64,000 nt of DNA. Source: Diploptera punctata (Eukaryota > Arthropoda > Insecta > Blattodea > Blaberidae). Under the pieces are notes generated by a model. That model was not told the DNA's origin and did no database searches. It worked only from the letters and a program-made list of their open reading frames with translations. Positions 41,884-56,600 of this stretch are shown piece by piece. Where the stretch lies: NCBI GenBank assembly GCA_030220185.1, contig JASPKZ010009641.1, forward strand, positions 62,001 to 126,000, read 5' to 3'. The position numbers and the translations under genes are program-made. How positions within the stretch are numbered: position 1 is the stretch's first letter; the number at the start of each line of letters is the position of its first letter.

Positions 41884-42551
41884 ATGACGGATATTCGTCA
41901 AGTCCGGTACTATAAAGATTTAATTTTATATATTTCTGCTAACGATCGTGACATTCTCCTTCATTTACAGAACTGTGGACTTATAAAAGGATGTGCAAGG
42001 TCTGCTAGATGCAGGACATTAAGAGTGTTACGTAAAAATAATCATTATAAATTAAATTATTCCACATTCAATAAACGGTTGCAATGCATTTTGCACAAGA
42101 TCAACAAATCTTTAACTGAAGGTACTTTTTTCGACAACGCTCACATTGGTTTTTCCACTGAATTTGAAATTACTTTTTTGTGGTGCAAAAATATTTCAGT
42201 TGGAAATACAACAAATTTGGTTCACGTTGGCAAAAAAACTGTCATATAGTATTTTAGTTTTTGTAGAGACGTTGCTTCGAGGAAATTCATCACCGACCAG
42301 GGTCAATTTCGCTTTGGTGAACCAAATTGTGTAGTACAGATAGACGAAAGTTGTGTAGGGAAAAGGTAGTACAATAGGGGAAACGTTGTATAGGAGAAGT
42401 GGGTACTGGGTATTTATGATACCACACAAAAAAGAGGAATAATCATGTTTGTGGTAAGAGGAAGGGCACAAGATCGTATACCTATGATTCATAATTATGT
42501 TCTGCCGGGTTCTGAATTCTGGACTGATGAGTACAACGGTTTGAACCAATT
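41884..42551 (+). pseudogene. Merlin-type (IS1595/ISXO2-like) transposase, truncated by satellite
   Basis: One frame runs from ATG 41884 to 42551 with three in-frame stops (42247-42249 and two near 42352-42385). LHLQNCGLIKGCARSARC is the N-terminal zinc-ribbon-like part. LTEGTFFDNAHIGFS and FLWCKNISVGNTTNLVHVGK are typical of the family's middle. FITDQGQFRFGEPNCVVQID with ESCVGKR holds the first catalytic Asp. LGIYDTTQKRGIIM and NYVLPGSEFWTDEYNGLNQL hold the second Asp. The third acidic residue and the C-terminus are missing, because satellite sequence starts directly after. Merlin elements cut and paste DNA; this copy is dead. Confidence 0.82.
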
Positions 42552-45500
42552 GAAATTCCGTCATTTAGATACAAAGACAATTTTTTTATTTTTTCTGAGG
42601 ATTCTGATCAGGATTTTAGAAACTAATATAAAATTATTGTATTAAAGCGGGTTTTTTTTTATAAGTATACAAAGTTTCAAGTCCATCCAATGTCACTATT
42701 TGGCTGAAAATCACGTTCATAAATTCCGTCACATAGATACAAAGAAACATTTTTTTTTAATTTTCTGACGATTCTGGACAGGTTGTTAGAAACAAATATA
42801 AAAATATTGGATTGTCGCGGGTCCTTTACAAATATACAAAGCTTCAAATCGATCCAATATTACCATATGGTTGAAAATCGCGATCAAATATACCGTCACA
42901 TAGATACAAAGACACTTTTTTTTAATTTTCTAAGTATTCTCTACGGGATTACAGAATCAAACAATAGAATATTGTATTATCCCGTGTTCACGTATACAAC
43001 GTTTCAAGTGGGTGAAAATCGCGTTCATACATTCCGACACATAGACAGAGAGACACTTTTTTTTTTAATTTCTAAGGATTCTGACCAGGATTGTAGAAAT
43101 AAATATGAAAATATTGTATTGTCGCGTGTTCTTTACAAGTATACAAAGTATCAAGACGATCCAGTGTTTCTATATTGGTAAAATTAGCGTTAAAACTTTC
43201 CGTCACATGATACAAAGAAACATTTTTTAAACATTTCTAACGATTCTGGCCAAGGTTAAAAAGCAAATATGAAAATATTGTATTGTCGTGGGTCCTTTAA
43301 AAGTATACAAAGTTTGAAGTCGAACCAATATTTCTAAGTGGGTGAAAATCGCTCTTAAATATTCAGTCACATAAATATAAAGACATTTTTCTTTTAATTT
43401 TCTGACGATTCTGGACAGGATTTTAGAAACAAATATGAAAACGTGATATTATCGCGGGTCCTTTACAAGTATACAAATTTTCAAGTCAATCCAATATTTT
43501 CATGTGGGTGAAAATTGCGTTCAAAAATCCGTCACATAGATGCAATGACACGTTTTTGTAATTTTCTGACGATTGTGGACAGGATGTTAGAAACAAATAT
43601 GAAAATATTGTATTGTCGCGGGTCCTTTACAAATTTACAACGCTTGAAGTCGATCCAATGTTTCTATGTGGTTGAAAATCGAGTGCAAAAATTCTGACAC
43701 ATAGATACTACGACACTTTTTTTTCTGAGGATTCTGACCAGGATTTCAGAAACTATTATGAAAATATTGTATTATAGCAGGTTTTTTTGCAAATATACAT
43801 AGCTTCATGTCGATCCAATGTTTCTATGTGGGTGAAAATCGGGTTCAAAAATTCCGTCACATAGATACAAAGACATTTTTCTTTAATTTTCAAAATATTC
43901 TCGCCAGGATCATAGAATTAAACATGAGAATATTGTATTATCCCGTGTTCTTTACACGTATAGAACGTTACAAGTCGATCCAATGTCTCTAAGTGGGTGA
44001 AAATCGCGTTCATAGACAGAGAGACACTTTTGTTTTACACTTCTGAAGATTCTCGCAAGGATTATAGAAAAAATATGAAAATGATGTATTGTTGCGTGTT
44101 CTTTACAAGTATACAAAATTTCAGGTCGATCCAATGTTTCTAAGTGAGTGAAAATCCAGTGCAAAAATTCCGTCAAATAGATACAACGACAATTTTGTTT
44201 TAATTTTCTGACGATACTGGCCAGGATTTTAGAAACAAATATGAAAATATTGTATTATCGTGTGCCCTTTACAAGTATACAAAGATTGAAATCGATCCAA
44301 TGTTCGTAAGTGGGTGAAAATCGCGTTCAAAAATCTCGTCACATGATACATAGACATATTTTTTAGAAATTTCTGACGATTCTGGCCAGAGTCAAGAACC
44401 AAAGATGAAAATATTGTATTGTCGTGGGTCCTTTACAAGTATACAAAGTTTGAAGTGGATCCAATATTTCTAAGTGGGTGAAAATCGCTCTCAAATATTC
44501 CGTCACATAGATACAAAGACACTTTTTTTTTAATTTTGTGACGCTTCTGGACAGGATTTTAGAAACAAATATGAAAACGTGGTATTATCGCGGGTCCTTT
44601 ACAAGTATGCAAAGTTTCAAGTCGATCCAATGTTTCTAAGTGGGTGAAAATCGAGTCCAAATATTTCGACACATTGATACTACGACACTTTTTGTTTATA
44701 ATTCCGAGGATTCTGACCATGATTTCAGAAACTATTATGAAAACATTGTATTATTGCAGGGTTTTTGCAAGTATACATAGCTTCATGTCGATCCAATGTT
44801 TCAACGAGGTGAAAATCGGGTTCAAAAATTCCGTCACATACATATATTGACACTTTTTTTAATTTTCTGACGATTCTGGAAAGGATTGGTGAAACAAATT
44901 TGAAAACATTGGATTATCGCTTATTCTTTACTAGTATATAAAGCTTCAAGTCGATCCAATGTTTCTATGTGGGTGAAAATCGCGATCAAATATTCCGTCA
45001 CAAACAAGCAATGACACGTTTTTTGTAATTTTCTGTCGATTCTGAACAGGATTGTAGACACCAATTTGAAAACATTGTTTTATCGCATGTTCCTTACAAG
45101 TATACAAAGTTTCAAGTCGATCTATTGTTTCTACGTGGGTGAAAATCGTGTTCAAACATTCCGTCACATAGATAGAAAGACACTTTTGTTTCAGTTTTCT
45201 GAGGATTGTGGACAGGTTAATAGGAGAAATATGAAAATATTGTATTATCGCGTGTTCTTTACAAGTATACATAGCTTCAAGTCGATCCAATATTTCTATG
45301 TGGGTGAAAATCGCGTTCGAAAATTTCGACACATAGATACAAAGACACTTTTTTTTAATTTCCGACAATTCTGGACAGGATTTTAGAAACAAATATGAAA
45401 CTATTGTATTATTTCGTGTCCTTTACAAGTATACAAAGTTTCAAGTCGATGCAATGTTTTTAAGTGGGTGAAAATCGCGTTAAACATTCCGTCACATAGA

Positions 45501-48388
45501 TACAAAGACACTTTTTTATTCTTCTGAGGATTCTGGCCAGGATTTTAGAAACTATTGTGAAAGTATTGTATTATATCGGGTTTTTTACAAGTATACAAAT
45601 TTTCATGTCGATCCAATGTTTGTATGTAGGTGAAAATCGCGTTAAAAAATTCCGTCACATAGATGCAATGAGACGTTTTTTTAATTTTCTGACGATTTTG
45701 GCCAGGATTGTAGAAATAAATTTGAAAACATTGTATTTTCGCCTGTTCTCTTCATGTATGCAATGTTTCAACTCGATCCAATGTTTCTAAGTGGGTGAAA
45801 ATCGCCTTCAAAGATTCCGTCACTTAGATACAAAGACACTTTTTTTATTTTTCTGAGGATTCTGGTCAGGATTTTAGAAACTAATATAAAATTATTGTAT
45901 TATAGCGGGTTTTTTACAAGTATACAAAGTTAAAATCCATCCAATGTTTCTATTTGGCTGAAAATCGCGTTCATAAATTCCGTCACATAGATACAAAGAA
46001 ACATTTTTTTTAATTTTCTGACGATTCTGGACAGGTTGATAGAAACAAATATGAAAATATTGGATTGTCACGGGTCCTTTACAAATATACAAAGCTTCAA
46101 ATCGATCCAATGTTACCATATGGTTGAAAATCGTGATCAAATATACCGTCACGTAGATACAAAGACACTTTTTTTTAATTTTCTGACTATTCTCTACAGG
46201 ATTATAGAATCAAACATTAGAATATTGTATTATCCCGTGTTCTTAACACTTATAGAACGTTTCAAGTGGGTGAAAATCGCGTTCATACATTCCGACACAT
46301 AGACAGAGAGACACTTTTTTTAATTTCTGAGAATTCTGGCCAGGATTATAGAAACAAATATGAAAATATTGTATTGTCGCGTGTTCTTTACAAGTATACA
46401 AAGTATCAAGTCGAACCAGTGTTTCTATGTGGGTGAAATTCGCGTTAAAACTTTCCATCACATAATACAAAGAAACATTTTTTTTTAATTTCTGACGATT
46501 CTGGCCAGGGTTAAGAAGCAAATATGAAAATATTGTATTGTCGTGGGTCCTTTACAAATATACAAAGTTTGAAGTCGAACCAATATTTCTAAGGGGGTGA
46601 AAATCGCTCTAAATATTCAGTCACATAGATACAAAGCACTTTTTTTTTAATTTTCTGACGATTCTGGACAGGATTTTAGAAACAAATATGTAAACGTGAT
46701 CTTATCGCGGGTCCTTTACAAGTATACAAATTTCAAGTCGATCCAATGCTTAAGTGGGTGAAATTCGAGTGCAAATTTTCCGTTACATAGACACGACACA
46801 TTTTGTTTTTTAATTTTCTGACGATACTGGCAAGGATTTTAGAAACAAATATGAAAATATTGTATTATCGCGGATCCTTTACAAGTATACAAAGTTTCAA
46901 GTCGATCGAATATTTCGAAGTGGGTGAAAATCGCGTTCAAGTATTCCATGACATAGGTACAAAGACATTTTTTTTTTTACTTTTCTGAGGATTCTGGCCA
47001 GGATTTAGAAACTAATATGAAAATATTGTATTGCCGCGGGTCCTTTTCAAATATTCAATGATTTGATCCAATGTTCCTATGTGTGTGAAAATCGCGTTCA
47101 AAAATTCCATCACAAAGATGCAATGACACGTTTTTTGTAATTTTCTGTCGATTCTGGCCAGGATTGTAGAAGCAAATTTGAAAACATTGTATTATCGCGT
47201 GTTCCTTACAAGTATACAAAGCTTCAAGTCGATGCAATGTTTTTAAGTGGGTGAAAATCGCGTTGAAAAATTCCGTCACATTGATAGATGGACCATTTTT
47301 TATTTTCTGATGATTTCGGCCTGGATGTTAGAAACAAATATGAAAATATTGTATTATGGCGGGTCCTTTATGAGTATACAAACGTTCAAGTCGATCCAAT
47401 GTTTGTAAGTGGGTGAAACTCGAGTGCAAAAATTCTGTTACATAGATACAACGACATATTTTTTGTTATTTTTCTGATGATACTGGCCGGGATATTATAA
47501 ACAGATATGAAAATATTTTATTTTCCCGGGTCCTTTACATGTATACATTTCAGGTCGTTCCAATGTTTCCGTGGGTGAAGATCGCGTTCAGAAATTCCGT
47601 CACATAGACAGAAAGACACTTTTTTATTTTTCTGAGGATTCTGGACAGGAATTTAGAAACTATTATAAAAATATTGTATTATAGCGGGTTTTTTACTAGT
47701 ATACAAAGTCTCTAGTCGATCCAATGTTTCTATGTGGCCGAAAATTGCATTAAAAAATTCCGTCAAATTGATGCAATGACACGTTTTTTTTAATTTTCTG
47801 ACGATTCTTGAGGGGATTGTAGAAACAAATTTTAAAACATTGTATTATCGCGTGTTCTTTACAAGTATATAATGTTTCAAGTCGATCCAATATTTCTAAG
47901 TGGGTGAAAATCGCGTTCAAATATTCAATCACATAGTTACAAAGACACTTTTTTATTTTTCTGAGGATTCTGGCCAGGATTGTAGAAAGAAGTGTGAAAA
48001 TATTGTATTATCGCGTGTTCTTTACAAGTATACAATGTTTGAAAAGACGGCCCAATGTATGTAAGTGGGAGTAAATCGCGTTCAAATATTCCGTCACATA
48101 GATATAAAGACACCTTTTTTAAATTTTTTGACTATTCTGGCTAGGATTTTAAAAACAAATAAGAACATTTTGTATTACCGTGTGTTTTTTACAAGTATAC
48201 AAAGTTTCAAGTCGATCCAATGTTTCTAAGTGGGTGAAAATTGAGTGCAAATATTCCGTCACATAGATACAACGACACTTTTTTTTTTTTCTGACGATAC
48301 TGGCCAGGATTTTAGAAACAAATAGGAAAATATTATATTATCCTGTGTCCTTTACAATTATACAAAGTTTCAAGTCGATCCAGTGTTT
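42552..48388. repeat. Satellite array, about 165-bp monomer, left block
   Basis: The monomer contains, in order, CAAGTCGATCCAATGTTTCT, AAGTGGGTGAAAATCGCGTT, ATTCCGTCACATAGATACAA, AGACACTTTTTTTTAATTTT, CTGACGATTCTGGCCAGGAT, TTTAGAAACAAATATGAAAA, TATTGTATTATCGCGGGTCC and TTTACAAGTATACAAAG. Successive GTGGGTGAAA starts lie 164-166 bp apart (for example 43338, 43504, 43668). Monomers differ by roughly 10-25 percent and include short deletion variants. Because 165 is a multiple of three, chance open frames run across monomers on both strands. Confidence 0.97.
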
Positions 48389-50605
48389 GATTTTTTAGAT
48401 TTAGATTTAGATTTATTTAGCCTGATGGAGTTAAGACCATGTGGCCTTCTCTTCCACTCACCAGGACAAACATATATTACATCAGAATATAACAATCTTA
48501 ATTAACTCTAATATTAAACACTGAGTAAAAATTTGATCAAAAGATAATATCTAATATATTACGATCTATAATACAACTAGTTAATGTTAGTTAAAATTAA
48601 GACTAAGAATAATAATAAAATGTATACAAGCAAGGCATATTAAATTGTCCCTGTCTAGTGTATATAAAAAACAAAGGAAAATAATGAGATATAGAAAACT
48701 AATTTTACGATTATACAATATTTAAAACAAAACAAAACAAAATATTTGTTAATCTTAATATTATTTTCATAAATAATTAAATATATTAATATTGCTAAAA
48801 GAATACTATCAGTGAGTGTATAAGTTAGTTTGTTATTATATAATTCTTTAGTTTGTTATTGAAGGATGTTATAGTTTGACAGTCTCTGACATAGGACGGA
48901 AGGGAATTCCATGTTTTGGTAAGTGACATCGTAAAATATAATGAATAATATACAGTGTGATGAGGCGGGATATAAAGGACAATGTGCTGATGAGATCAAG
49001 TGTCAAGATTATGTGTGTCGGATAATCTGATGAAGCGGCGTGATAAATAATTAGGCGATGATGTGTGAAGTATTTTATAGAGAAGGGATAAGGAATGGAC
49101 AGTTGTACGATCTCTTAGACGAAGCCACGATAATTGTTCCAGGGACGGTGTAACATGGTCAAATTTGCGAATACCACAAATAAAACGTGCGCAAGAATTA
49201 TGAACACGTTGAAGTCTTTGAGTGGAAATAATATTTAAGTCTGTAAAAAGAGTGTCACAATAATCAAAATGGGGCATTGCAAGTGTTTCTACTAACATTT
49301 TCCTAAGGGCGAATGGCAAACAATTTCGTACACGATTTAATGAATGTATTATTGAGAAGACTGTTTTGCATGTATGGTTTATTTGTGTATTCCAATTTAA
49401 GTTTTTGTCAATAAATACTCCTAGGATTTTTACTGTCTCACTATAAAGGATTTAGTGACACATGCGAAACTGTGTTTAGGTTAATTGTAGATAATAGTCT
49501 CTGGTGACCCATAATGATTGATTGTGACTTTCTAGGATTTAATTGCAGTCCATATTTACCTGTCCAAGTCATTAGTGAGTCAAGACCATCGTTAATTTTT
49601 TGCAACAGCGTCATTTAGTGAATATTTGTCTGTGTGGATGTAGATTTGCATGTCGTCTGCAAATAAATTATGTTTGCAATGCTTTAGGGAGTTAGATATG
49701 TCATTTATGTAGATTGAAAAAAGCAAAGGTCTAAGTACCGAACCCTGTGCAACCCCAGCTTTACGGAAGGACTAAGAAGAACATAATGTATGATTTCCTA
49801 TAACAGATTGCTGGCGCTCATGAAGGTAGGAATTGAACCATTTCCTGGCACTATCAGCGAGTAAGAGATTTTTAAGTTTATGCAACAATAAGTCCAAGTC
49901 TACCGTGTCGAATGCTTTACTAAAGTCCAGTAATGTAAGAACGGTAAGTTTTCGATTATCAGCAGCTTCGCGTATGTCTTCGCAAATATTTAGTAGAGCA
50001 GTATTTGTATTGTGTCCTGTCCTGAAGCCTGAGTGAAATTGATCTAGATGGTTGTGTTCATTTAGGTAGTCAGTCAGTTGTTTATGGACTAATCGTTCCA
50101 GAGATTTTGAAAGGGTAGGTAAAATGCTAATGGGTCGAAAGTCATTCGGGGTTGAGGGCGTTTTAACTTTAGGCAGTGGGTGTACGAGGGCTTGTTTCCA
50201 AAATGAGGGATATGTAGAAGTTTGTAGTGAGGAGTTAAAAATATGAGTTATAGTAGGTAGTATAGCTTCGATTATTTTATTCAGTAAAGTAATATTTATA
50301 CGGTCAGTTCCTTCTGCTTTGGTTTTTATTCGCATGATGGCTTTCTTTACGTCGTAATCTGTAACATATGAGACGTGGAAATGTTCTCTGTCGGGTTGAT
50401 TTGTCAGTGATAATTCATTTATTGTTTGTTCTTTATCCTTTGGAGTAGTAGTTACACCTGTGAAGTGATTATTGAGTGTGTCCAGGGAAACGGGTAATTT
50501 GTCTACCTGTGTGTCTTTTCTCCCAATTCCCATTCTATTCAAGTTTTTCCAGATTTCTGAAGTATTGGTATCTGTTAGGCTGTATAAATGTCTAAATTTG
50601 GCGTT
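48389..50605 (-). mobile_element. LINE-C retrotransposon inserted in the satellite, 5'-truncated
   Basis: The left border is satellite ...CCAGTGTTT, followed by the element's 3' tail, a repeat of TCTAAA on the minus strand. The right border is ...GCGTT followed by satellite TTTCCGTCACATGATACAAA. About 27 bp of monomer expected between the two borders is missing, and no convincing target duplication is seen. The same 3' end occurs at 17440-17527. Confidence 0.88.
48994..50605 (-). pseudogene. LINE-C reverse transcriptase, frameshifted
   Basis: Minus strand. After NAKFRHLYSLTDTNTSEIWK (just inside the right border) come NDFRPISILPTLSKSLERLV, HSGFRTGHNTNTALLN and VLTLLDFSKAFDTVDLDLLL with the first palm Asp. 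The frame breaks near 49775, and GVAQGSVLRPLLFSIYIND and LFADDMQIYIH (catalytic FADD, about 49650) follow in another frame. The last part (49319-48996) reads KMLVETLAMPHFDYCDTLF and RLQRVHNSCARFICGI, the usual C-terminal domain. The style fits the Jockey/CR1 group. The endonuclease is lost by 5' truncation. The first Met of the apparent 286-codon frame is in satellite sequence, so the frame start there is an artefact. Confidence 0.85.
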
Positions 50606-53600
50606 TCTTTCCGTCACATGATACAAAGACACATTTTTTTTTAATTTCTCACGGTTCTGGCCAGTTTAAGAAGCAAATATGAAACTTTTGTATTGTCGTG
50701 GATCCTTTACAAGTATACAAAGTTTGAAGTCGATCCAATGTTTCAAAGTGGGTGAAAATCGCTTTCAAAGATTCCGTCACATAGATGCAAAGACACTTTT
50801 TTTTCTGACGATTCTGCACAGGATTTTGGAAACAAGTATGAAAATGTGGTATTATCGCGGGTCGTTTAAAAGTATACAAAGTTTCAAGTCGATTCGATGT
50901 TTCTATGTGGGTGAAATCGAGTGCAAATATTCTCTCACTTAGAAACAACGACATATTTTTTTTTATTTTCTGATGATACTGGCCAGGATTTTAGAAACAA
51001 ATATGAGAATATTGTATTATCGCAGTTCCTTTACAAGTATACAAAGTTTCAAGTCGATCCAATGTTTCTAAGTGGGTGAAAATCGCGTTGAATTATTTCG
51101 TGACATAGATACAAAGACACTTTTTTTTCTGAGGATTCTGGCCAGGATTTTAGAAACTATTATGAATATATTGTATTATAGAGGTGTTTTTACAAATATA
51201 CATAACTTTCAAGTCAAACCAATGTTTCTATGTGGGTGAAATTCGCGTTCAAAAATTCCCTCATATAGATGCAATGACAATTTTTTTTCTGACGATTCGG
51301 GCCAGGATTGTAGAACAAATTTGAAAACATTGTATTATCGCGTAATTCTTTACTAGTAGGCCTATACAAAGTTTCAACTCGATCCAATATTTCTAAGTGG
51401 GTGAAAATCGCGTTCACAGATTCTGTCACTTAGATACAAAGACACTTTTTTATATTTTTCTGATGATTCTGGCCAGGATTTTTAGAAATGATTATGAAAT
51501 TATTGTATTATATCGGGTATTTTACAAGTATACAAAGTTTCAATTCGATCCAATGTTTCTATGTGGGTGAAAATCGCGTTCATAAATTCCGTCACATAGA
51601 TAAAATGATACATTTTTTTTTAATTTTCTGACGGTTCTGGACGGGATGTTAGAAACAAATGTGAAAAGATTGTATTGTCGCGCGTCCTTTACAAATATAC
51701 AATGCTTGAAATCGATCCAATGTTTCTATGTGGTTGAAAATCGCTTCCAAAGATTCCATCACATAGTTACAAAGACACATTTTTTTTAATTTTCTAAAAA
51801 TTCTCGACAGGATTATAGAATCAAAAACGAGAATATTCTATTATCCCGTGTTCTTAACACGTATACAACGTTTCAGGTCGATCCACTGTTTCTAAGTGGG
51901 TGAAAATCGCGTTCATACATTCCGACACATAGATAGAGAGACATTTTTGTTTTAAATTCCTGAGGAAACTGGCCAGACTTATAGAAACAAATATGAAAAT
52001 AGTGTATTGTCGTGTGTCCTGTACAAGTACACAAACTTTCAAGTCGATCCAGTGTTTCTATGTGGATGAAATTCGCGTTAAAATTTTCCGTCACATGACA
52101 CAAAGACACTTTTTTTCAAATTTCTGACGATTCTGGCCAGGGTTAAGAAGCAAATATGTAAGCACTGTATTGTTGTGGGTCCTTTACAAGTATTCGAAGT
52201 TTGAAGTCGATCCAATATTTCTAAGTGGTTGAAAATCGCTTTCAAAAATTCCGTTACATAGATACAAAGGCAACTTTTTTTAAATTTTCTGACGATTCTG
52301 GACAGGATTTTAGAAACAAATAAGAAAACGTGGTATTATCATGGGTCCTTTACAAGTATGCATAATTTCAATTCGATCCAGTGTTTCTATGTGGGTGAAA
52401 TTCGCGTTCAAACTTTCCGTCACATGATACAAAGACACACTTTTTATCTTTTCTGACGATTCTGGCCAGGCATTAGAAGCAAATATGAAAATATTTTATT
52501 GTCGTGGGTCCTTTACAAGTATACAAAGATTGAAGTCGACCCTATGTTTCTAAGTGAGTGAAAATCGCGTTCAAAGATTCCGTCACATTGATACAAATAC
52601 ACTTTTATTAAATTTTCTGACGATTCTGGCCAGGTTTTGAGAAATAATTATGAAAATATTGTATTAGCGCGGACCCTATACAAGTATACAAAGTTTCAAG
52701 TCGATTCAATGTTTCTAAGTGGGTGAAAATCGCGTTCAAAGATTCCGTCACATAGATACGAAGACACATTTTTTAAATTTCCTGACAATTCTGGACAGTA
52801 TTTTAGAAACAAATATGATAATATTGTATTAACGCGTGTACTTTACGAGTACACAAGGTTTCAGGTTGATCCAACTATTCAAGGGGGGAAGAATCCCGTT
52901 CAAAAATTAGTTGCAAAGAAATATTCTTTTGTCTTTCCTGAAGATTCTGGCCAGGATTTTGGATACAAATATGAAAATATTGTATTATCGTGGGTCCTCC
53001 ACAAGTGTTGAAAGTTTCAAGTCGATACAATGTTTCTAAGTCGGAAAATCGCGTTCAAAGATTCCGTCACATAGATACAAATGCACTTTTTATTTAATTT
53101 TCTGACGTTTCTGGCCAGGTTTTGAGAAAATAATTATGAAAATATTGTATTATTGCGCGCCCTATACAAGTATGCAAAGTTTCAAGTCGATCCAATGTTT
53201 CTAAGTGGGTGTAAATCGCGATAAAAGATTCCGTTACGTAGATACGAAGACACATTTTTTTTTTAATTTTCTGACGATTCTGGACAAGATCTTAGAAACT
53301 AATATGAATATATTGTATTATCGAGGGTACTTTACGGATATACAAGGTCTCCGGTTGATCCAATATTTCTAAGTGGAGAAGAATCCCGTTCAAAAATTAC
53401 GTCATATAGGTCCAAAAACGTTCCTATTGACTTTCCAGAGGATTCTGGCCAGGATTTTAGAAACAAGTATCAAAATATTGTATTATCGAGGGTCCTTTAG
53501 GAGTATGCAAGGTTTCAGGTTGATCCAATATTTTTAAGTGCGTGAGAATCGCGTTCAAAGATTTCGTCAGATAGATACAAATGTTTTTTTTAATTCCTGA

Positions 53601-56600
53601 CGATTCTGGGCAGGATGTTAGAACAAAATATGAGAATATTTTATTATCGCGGTTCCTTTACGAGTATACAAAGTTTCAAGTCGATTCACTGTTTCTAAGT
53701 TGGTGAAAATCGCGTTCAAAAATTCCGCGTCATAGATACAAAGACACTTTTTTATTTTTTTGAGGATTCTGGCCGGGATTTTAGAAACTATTATGAAAAC
53801 GTTGTATTTATAGCGGGATTTTTACAAGTATACTATGTTTCAATTCGATCCAATGTCTCTATGTGGGTGAAAAACGCGTTCAAAATTCCGTCACATAGAT
53901 GCTAAGACATGTTTTTTTAATTTTCAGACGATTTCGGCCAGGATGTGACAAACATATATAAAAATATTGTATTATGGCGAGTCCTTTACGAGTATACAAA
54001 GTTTCAAGTCGATCCAATGTTTCTAAGTGGGTCAAAATCGCGTACACGTATTCCGTCACATAGATACAAAGACACTGTCTTTTTTAGGTTTCTGACGATT
54101 ATGGCTAGGGTTGTTGAAACTAATATGAAAATATTGTATTATCGCGTGTTCTTTAGATGTATACAGAGTATCAAGCCGGTCCAATGTTTCTATGTGGGTG
54201 AAAATCGCGTTTAAAGATTCCGTAACATACATGTAAAGACACTTTTTTTAAAATTTTGTATTGTCGCGAGTCCTTTAGAAACATACAAAGCTTTAAATCG
54301 ATCCTATGTTTCTATGTAGGTGAAAATCGCGTTCAAAAATTCCGTCACATAGATATGAAGACTTTTATGTAATTTTTAACTATTTTCGCCAGGATTTTAG
54401 AAACAAATATGAAAAATTTGTATTATCGCGGGTACTTTACAATATAAGGTTTCAGGTTGATCCAATATTTCTAAGTGGGGAAGAATCCCGTTCAAAAATT
54501 ACGTCACATAGGTACAAAGAAGCGTTTCTATTGACTTTTCTGACGATTATGGCCAGGATTTTAGAAACAAATATGAACATATCGTATTATCGCGGGTCCT
54601 TCACAAGTATTGAAAGTTTCAAGTCGATACAATGTTTCTAAGTGGGAGGAAATCGCGTTAAAAATTCCGTCACATAGATAAAAAAGATATTTATTTCAAT
54701 TTTCTAACGATTCTGGCCAGGATTGTTGAAACAAATATGAAAATATTGTATTATCGCGGTTCATTTACGAGTATACATGGTTTCAGGTTGATTCAATATT
54801 TCTAAGTGGGTGAGAATCGCGTTCAAATTTTACCTCCCTTAAATACAAATAATTTTTTTTTAATTCTCTGACGATTCTGGCCAGGATTTTAGAAAAAATA
54901 TGAGAATATTTTATTATCACGTATTCTTTAATAGTACACAAAGTTTCAAGTCGATCGAATGTTTCTAAGTGGGTGAAAATCGCGTCCAAATATTCCGTCA
55001 CATAGATACAAAGACACTTTTTTTTATTTTTCTGAAGATTCTGGCCGGGATTTTTAGAAACGAAAATGAAAATATTGTATTATCGCGTGTTCTTTACATG
55101 TATACACAGTTTCAAATCGATCCAATGTTTCTACGTGGGTGAAAATCGCGTTCATAAATTCCGTCACATAGAAACAATGACACATTTTTTTAATTTTCTC
55201 ACGATTGTGGACAGGATGTTAGAAAAAATATGAAAATATTGTATTGTCGCGGGTCCTTTACAAGTATACAAAGCTTGAATTCGATCCAATGTTTCTATAT
55301 GGTTGAAAATCGCTTTCAAATATTCAGTCACATAGATACAAAGATATTTTTTTAATTTTCTAACTATTCTCGCCAGGATTATAGAGTCAAACATGAGAAT
55401 ATTCTATTATCCCGTGCTCTTAACACGTATACAACGTTTCAAGTCGATCCAATGTTTCTAAGTGGGTGAAAATCGCGATCATACATTCCGACACATAGAT
55501 AGAGAGACATTTTTTGTTTTAAATTTCTGAGGAAACTGGCCAGGATTATAGAACAAAATATGAAAATATTGTATTGTTGCGTGTTCTTTACAAGTATACA
55601 AAGTTTTAAGTCGATCCAATGTTTCTAAGTGGATGAAAATCGAGTGCAAAGGTTCCGTCGGATAGATACAACGACAATTTTGATTTTTAATTTTCAGACG
55701 ATACTGGCCAGGATTTTAGAAACAAATATGAAAATATTGTATTATCGTGTGCCCTGTACAAGTACACCAAGTTTCAAGTAGATGCAGTGTTTCTATGTGG
55801 GTGAAATTCGCGTCCAAACTTTCCGTCACATGATACAAAGACACACTTATTTTAAATTTCTGACGATTCTGGCCAGGGTTAAGAAGTAAATATGAAAATA
55901 TTGTATTGTCGTGTGTCCTCTGAAAGTATACAAAGTTTGAAGTCGATCCAATATTTCTAAGTGGGTGGAAATCGCTGTCAAAGACTCCTTCACAGAGATA
56001 AAAAGACACTTTTTTTTAATTTTCTGACGATACTGGACAGGATTTTAAAAACAAATATGAAAACGTGGTATTATCGCAGGTCCTTTACAAGTGTACAAAG
56101 TTTCAAGTCGTTCCAATGTTTCTATGTGGGTGAAATTCGCATTCTAACGTTCCGTCCCATGACACAAAAACACGTTTTTTAAAATTTTCTGACGATTTAG
56201 AAACAAATACGAAAATATTTTATTGACGTGGGTCCATTACAAGAACACTAATTTTTAAGTCGATTATATATTTCTCTAAGTGGGTGAAATTCGCGTTCAA
56301 ATATTCCGCACACACATACAAAGACATTTTTTTTTTGAGGATTCTGGCCAGCATTATTAAAACAAATATGAAACTGTTATACTATCGCATGTTCTTTACA
56401 AGTATACAAAGTTTCAAGTTGATCCAATGTTTCTAAGTGGGTGAGAATCGCGTTCAAATATTCTGTAACATAGATACAAAGACTACATTTTAAATTTTCT
56501 GACTATTCTGGCTAGGACTTTAGAAACAAATATGAAAATTTTGTATTACCTTGTGTTCTTTACAAGTATACAAAGTTTTAAGTCGATCCAATGTTTCTAA

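Noticed and set aside
48390..48418. Repeated AGATTT as a possible telomeric repeat
   Set aside because: Insect telomeres are usually TTAGG. This is the short tandem tail of the LINE-C 3' end and matches the one copy at 17440 in context.
49833..50036. Plus-strand frame of 67 codons in LINE-C
   Set aside because: Antisense shadow of the RT reading frame.
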